Assembly: GCA_947629675.1 (NCBI GenBank)
Contig: CANREM010000004.1
Span: forward strand, 1 to 64,000
From: an uncultured Clostridia bacterium
GTDB lineage: Bacteria > Bacillota > Clostridia > Christensenellales > Borkfalkiaceae
Length of the DNA stretch: 64,000 nt
Reading direction: 5' to 3'
Made by a program: the position numbers and the translations under genes. The first letter of the stretch is position 1. Every line of letters begins with the position of its first letter. This document shows, in pieces, positions 61,079 through 64,000 of the stretch. Below the pieces are notes generated by a model. The model worked only from the letters and a program-made list of their open reading frames with translations, was not told where the DNA came from and searched no databases.

Positions 61079-62272
61079 ATGAAAATTCTTGTCATCAATG
61101 CGGGGAGTTCCTCGCTCAAATACCAACTCATCAATATGGAGACGGAGGAGGCCATCGCCAAGGGCGGCTGCGAGCGCATCGGCATTCCGGGCGGCAAGCT
61201 CACCCACAAGGCGCACGGCGAGACTTTCGTCGTCGAACAGGAGCTTCCCACCCATACCGACGCCATCTCCCTCGTCCTCAAGATGCTCGTGGATGAAAAG
61301 GCTGGGGTCATCTCCTCCATGGACGAGATCGACGCCGTCGGGCACCGCGTGGTCGCCTCGGGCGAGGCATTCAAGGAGACGACGCTCGTGGACGAGCGTG
61401 CAATGGAGCTGATGGAGGAGATCAAGGATCTCGCTCCCCTCCACAATCCCGCGGCCATTTTGGGCGTCAACGCCTGCCGTGCGGTCATGCCGGGGAAGAA
61501 GATGGCACTCGTGTTCGATACCTCCTTCCACCAGACCATGCCCGACCATGCCAAGCTCTACGCCATCGACTACGAAGATTACGAGAAGTACAAGGTCCGC
61601 CGCTACGGCGCGCACGGTACCTCCCACAAATTCGTTGCGGGCGAGGCGGCAAAGTATCTCAAGAAGGACCTGAAGGACCTCAGGATCGTCACCTGCCATC
61701 TCGGGAACGGTTCCTCCATCTCGGCGGTGAAGGGCGGCGTCTGCATCGATACCTCGATGGGCTTCACCCCCCTTGCGGGCGTCCCGATGGGAACGCGCAG
61801 CGGCGATATCGACGTGGCCGCCATCGACTACCTCTGCGAGAAGAAGGGCATGACGATGGAGGAGGGCCTCACCTATCTCAATAAGAAGTGCGGCGTTTTG
61901 GGCATTTCGGGCGTTTCCTCCGACTTCCGCGATCTCGAAGCGGCCAAGGCGGCGGGGAACGAGCGGGCCCGCCTCGCCCTCGACATGTTCAACTATTCGT
62001 GCAAGAAGTACGTGGGCGCGTACAGCGCGGCCATGGGCGGGCTGGACGTCATCGTCTTTACGGCGGGCATCGGCGAAAATACCCCCGCGGTGAGGAAAGC
62101 CGTCACGGACGGGCTCGAATACCTCGGCGTCAAACTCGACGATAAGAAGAACGCCGAGAAAAACGACGGGACCATTCACGAGATCTCGGCGAAGGATTCC
62201 AAAGTCAAGATCCTCGTCATCCCCACGAACGAGGAGCTCGTCATCGCCCGTGAGACGGCGGCCCTGTGCTGA
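61079..62272 (+). CDS. ackA: Acetate kinase
   Basis: 397 residues, ASKHA-fold enzyme forming ATP and acetate from acetyl-phosphate. Signatures: N-terminal KILVINAGSSSLKYQLI, FDTSFHQTMP, GTSHKFVAGEAAKYL, and DVIVFTAGIGENTPAVRK. It completes the pathway started by pta 193 bases upstream. The ribosome-binding sequence AAAAAGGTAG lies before the ATG. Confidence 0.97.
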   Translation: MKILVINAGSSSLKYQLINMETEEAIAKGGCERIGIPGGKLTHKAHGETFVVEQELPTHTDAISLVLKMLVDEKAGVISSMDEIDAVGHRVVASGEAFKETTLVDERAMELMEEIKDLAPLHNPAAILGVNACRAVMPGKKMALVFDTSFHQTMPDHAKLYAIDYEDYEKYKVRRYGAHGTSHKFVAGEAAKYLKKDLKDLRIVTCHLGNGSSISAVKGGVCIDTSMGFTPLAGVPMGTRSGDIDVAAIDYLCEKKGMTMEEGLTYLNKKCGVLGISGVSSDFRDLEAAKAAGNERARLALDMFNYSCKKYVGAYSAAMGGLDVIVFTAGIGENTPAVRKAVTDGLEYLGVKLDDKKNAEKNDGTIHEISAKDSKVKILVIPTNEELVIARETAALC

Positions 62273-62309
62273 TTTTTCGCAAAATCTTATAAAAGGGCGC
62301 GAAAACAGC

Positions 62310-62338
62310 TTGACAAACCCCCTAAAATACCCTATACT
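62310..62338 (+). promoter_or_regulatory. Promoter of the yceD-rpmF operon
   Basis: TTGACA (62310-62315) and TATACT (62333-62338) are 17 bases apart. Eleven bases lie between the -10 box and the ATG at 62350, so the leader would be only about 4-5 bases with no ribosome-binding site. Confidence 0.8.
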
Positions 62339-62349
62339 TTTTTAAGTCG

Positions 62350-62748
62350 ATGATTCCTACCATCAATGTCGCGCAATGCAGGTCGCGGGGGACGCTCAAG
62401 GGGGCGTTCGACTTCGAATACCTCCCCGAGAGCGAGCTTTTGGACATTCCCTTCGTCTCCTTCAAGGGGCCTGTCCGCGTGCATCTCGAATATGCCATCG
62501 CCGAGGACGACACGGTGGAGGCGGAAGGAGAGATCTCCTTCACGCTCGAAGGCGACTGTTCACGTTGCCTCGCGCATGCCGAAGCCGACGTTTCGGATAC
62601 CTTTTCGGGCGTCTTTGTACGCGGCGAGGGTGACGGCGAGACATACGGCTATGGGAATCAGATCGTAAAATTTGACGAACTCATCCGCGATGCGGTGCTG
62701 TTCGCCCTTCCTTCACGGGTGCTCTGCGGGCACTGTGGCGAAGAATAA
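62350..62748 (+). CDS. yceD: YceD/DUF177-family protein
   Basis: 132 residues of the DUF177 family, which precedes rpmF in most bacteria and is linked to 23S rRNA maturation. The conserved cysteine pair is in LEGDCSRCLAHAEADV; a second pair, CGHC, lies at the C-terminus (VLCGHCGEE). The ATG at 62350 follows the promoter almost directly. Confidence 0.9.
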   Translation: MIPTINVAQCRSRGTLKGAFDFEYLPESELLDIPFVSFKGPVRVHLEYAIAEDDTVEAEGEISFTLEGDCSRCLAHAEADVSDTFSGVFVRGEGDGETYGYGNQIVKFDELIRDAVLFALPSRVLCGHCGEE

Positions 62749-62775
62749 AAATGCAAAAAGAAAAAGAGGTGTAAT

Positions 62776-62967
62776 ATGGCAGTCCCCAAGGGTAAACAAT
62801 CGAAGAGCAGAACCAACAAACGCTTCGCAAACTACAAGGCAACGGCACCCACGCTCGTCGAGTGCCCGCATTGCCACGAGCTGAAGGTCGCGCACAAAGT
62901 CTGCGGCCACTGCGGCTATTACGACGGCACGGAAGTCGTCCCGCAGGAGACGGAAAAGAAGAAGTAA
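62776..62967 (+). CDS. rpmF: Ribosomal protein L32
   Basis: 63 residues: AVPKGKQSKSRTNKRFANYK, then the zinc set CPHC...CGHC. The start follows AGAGGTGTA. Its place after yceD is the usual order; plsX, which often follows, is absent here. Confidence 0.98.
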   Translation: MAVPKGKQSKSRTNKRFANYKATAPTLVECPHCHELKVAHKVCGHCGYYDGTEVVPQETEKKK

Positions 62968-63039
62968 GCATCTGCAAAGGAAGAGGCGGACGGAAATGAA
63001 GTCCGCCTATTTTCATTCTGAATAATATCGGAGAAGAAT

Positions 63040-63678
63040 ATGGATCAAACCGCGCTTTTCAAACTTTCCTACGGCGTCTACATCTGCACGAGCTGGGACG
63101 AAGGCCGCCCTGTCGGCTGCATTGCGAACAGCTCCATGCAGATAACCTCCGCCCCTGCGACGGTTGCCGTGAGCATCAACCGCGTCAACCATACGCACAA
63201 GTGCATCGAGGAGACGGGCCACTTCGCCCTCACCGTCCTCGGCGAGAAGTCGGACCCCAAGCTCATCGGCCTCTTTGGCTTCCGCTCTTCGAAGGATACG
63301 GATAAATTCCAGAACGTGCGCTACACCGTCCGCGGGAAGCTCCCCGTCATCGACGACGCCATCGCCTTCATTTCCTGCAAAGTAATAGGAAAGCTGGAGA
63401 CGCCGACGCACACCGTCTTTTTGGGCGAGGTGATCGACTGCGGCAATCTGAAGAAGGATAAGCCCATGACCTACGCCTACTACCACGAGGTCCTGAAGGG
63501 AAAGACGAGCGTGAACGCTCCGACCTTTATAGAGGGCGGCGGCAAGGCGGAAAGGGAAGTCTGGGTGTGCGACGTGTGCGGCTACACCTACGACGGCGAG
63601 ATCCCATTCGAAGAACTCCCCGACGATTGGGTCTGTCCGCTCTGCGGCGTCGGGAAGGAGAACTTCCACAGAAAATAA
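63040..63678 (+). CDS. High-molecular-weight rubredoxin (flavin reductase-rubredoxin fusion)
   Basis: 212 residues. Residues 1-155 are a flavin reductase-like FMN-binding split barrel ([20 protein letters not shown]). Residues 165-212 are a rubredoxin with [11 protein letters not shown]...CPLCGVGKE, the Cys4 iron site. In anaerobes this fusion passes electrons to rubredoxin:oxygen or NO/peroxide reductases (flavodiiron proteins, rubrerythrin), giving oxidative-stress protection. No partner gene is in the window. The start codon at 63040 follows GGAGAA. Confidence 0.92.
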   Translation: MDQTALFKLSYGVYICTSWDEGRPVGCIANSSMQITSAPATVAVSINRVNHTHKCIEETGHFALTVLGEKSDPKLIGLFGFRSSKDTDKFQNVRYTVRGKLPVIDDAIAFISCKVIGKLETPTHTVFLGEVIDCGNLKKDKPMTYAYYHEVLKGKTSVNAPTFIEGGGKAEREVWVCDVCGYTYDGEIPFEELPDDWVCPLCGVGKENFHRK

Positions 63679-63695
63679 AAATCAGCACGAAATCG

Positions 63696-63715
63696 CCCGC
63701 ATTTGCGGGTTTTTT
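63696..63715 (+). terminator. Terminator after the rubredoxin fusion gene
   Basis: CCCGC, loop ATTT, GCGGG (63705-63709), then six T. Confidence 0.85.
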
Positions 63716-63769
63716 CTTACTTTTCATAGTATTTCGATATTCGTCTAAATACACATATGCACATATGAG

Positions 63770-64000
63770 GCTTCTCCCTTGTGAAGGGAGAAGCTGTCAC
63801 TTTAGTGACTGATGAGGGTCAGAGCTGCCCCCTTTGAAAGGAGCGGCTCCGCCGTAGGCCCCCGCGTCATCCTGTCCTCCGCGTCATCCTGAGGAGCGAA
63901 GCGATCGAAGGATCCCCCCATACGCAGTCCGATGATGAACCGCGTCATCCTGCCCCGCCCGCACGTTCTGATCGCTATCAAAGGGCGGCACGAGGGGTAT
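63770..64000. repeat. Cluster of dispersed repeats (families C, A and B), runs off the window
   Basis: GCTTCTCCCTTGTGAAGGGA (family C) is followed by GTCACT/AGTGAC and GCTGCCCCCTTTGAAAGG. Family A units lie near 63864-63930, and a family B unit (CGTCATCCTGCCCCGCCCGC) starts at 63943. The 322 bases after the last gene hold no coding sequence. Confidence 0.6.

Noticed and set aside
1..64000. tRNA and rRNA genes, prophage, transposases
   Set aside because: No cloverleaf-like or rRNA sequence, integrase or transposase motif was found on either strand by reading; a tRNAscan and Rfam search would confirm this.

Overview
The window is a gene-dense chromosomal segment from a fairly GC-rich Gram-positive anaerobe. 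A Clostridia-type gut bacterium fits best; a Christensenellales-like lineage is only a guess. The evidence is the gene order topA-trmFO-hslV-hslU, the zinc-type S14, a large Bacillus-type SRP RNA with an Alu domain, an FMN-riboswitch-controlled RibU, the GGGtGRT protein pair, BspA-like lipoproteins, and pta-ackA, D-lactate dehydrogenase and a rubredoxin-flavin reductase. No tRNA, rRNA, transposase, prophage or CRISPR array was seen.

Layout. 1-5.9 kb: end of topA, trmFO, the HslUV protease, hisS and thioredoxin. 6-8.2 kb: an XRE repressor facing a small membrane protein, then riboswitch-controlled ribU. 8.2-13.1 kb: tsaE-tsaB-rimI, an alpha/beta hydrolase, a membrane-anchored MurF-like ligase and ddl. 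13.2-26.6 kb: a zinc membrane protease, obg, yhbY and three large surface lipoproteins (two leucine-rich BspA types, one with a DUF6273-like C-terminus), separated by dispersed palindromic repeats. 26.7-33.3 kb: the NifU-like/GGGtGRT pair, a DUF1295 membrane protein, a GH31 glycosidase and an anion permease. 33.4-49.7 kb: the complete S10-spc-alpha ribosomal cluster (30 genes, with secY, adk, map, infA and rpoA). 49.8-64 kb: D-lactate dehydrogenase, M18 aminopeptidase, a small ribbon-helix-helix gene, SRP RNA, a Mrp-type ATPase, a repeat-rich DUF1508 protein, two FAD oxidoreductases, tmcAL, pta, ackA, yceD-rpmF and a high-molecular-weight rubredoxin.

How the genes work together. Most genes serve translation (ribosome, tRNA modification, tRNA charging, SRP and SecY export), wall-precursor ligation, and mixed-acid fermentation (acetate by Pta-AckA, lactate by D-LDH). 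Near-consensus sigma-A promoters with 17-nt spacers are unusually easy to see. Several end 6-8 nt before the start codon with no Shine-Dalgarno sequence, so a set of probable leaderless mRNAs (obg, tsaE, an XRE gene, a YhiN-like oxidoreductase) is the most notable gene-expression feature. Two XRE genes each face a divergent gene whose promoter spacer is filled by a palindrome. The DUF6273-like tail of the 1183-residue lipoprotein resembles a diversity-generating-retroelement variable region, although no reverse transcriptase or template repeat lies in the window.
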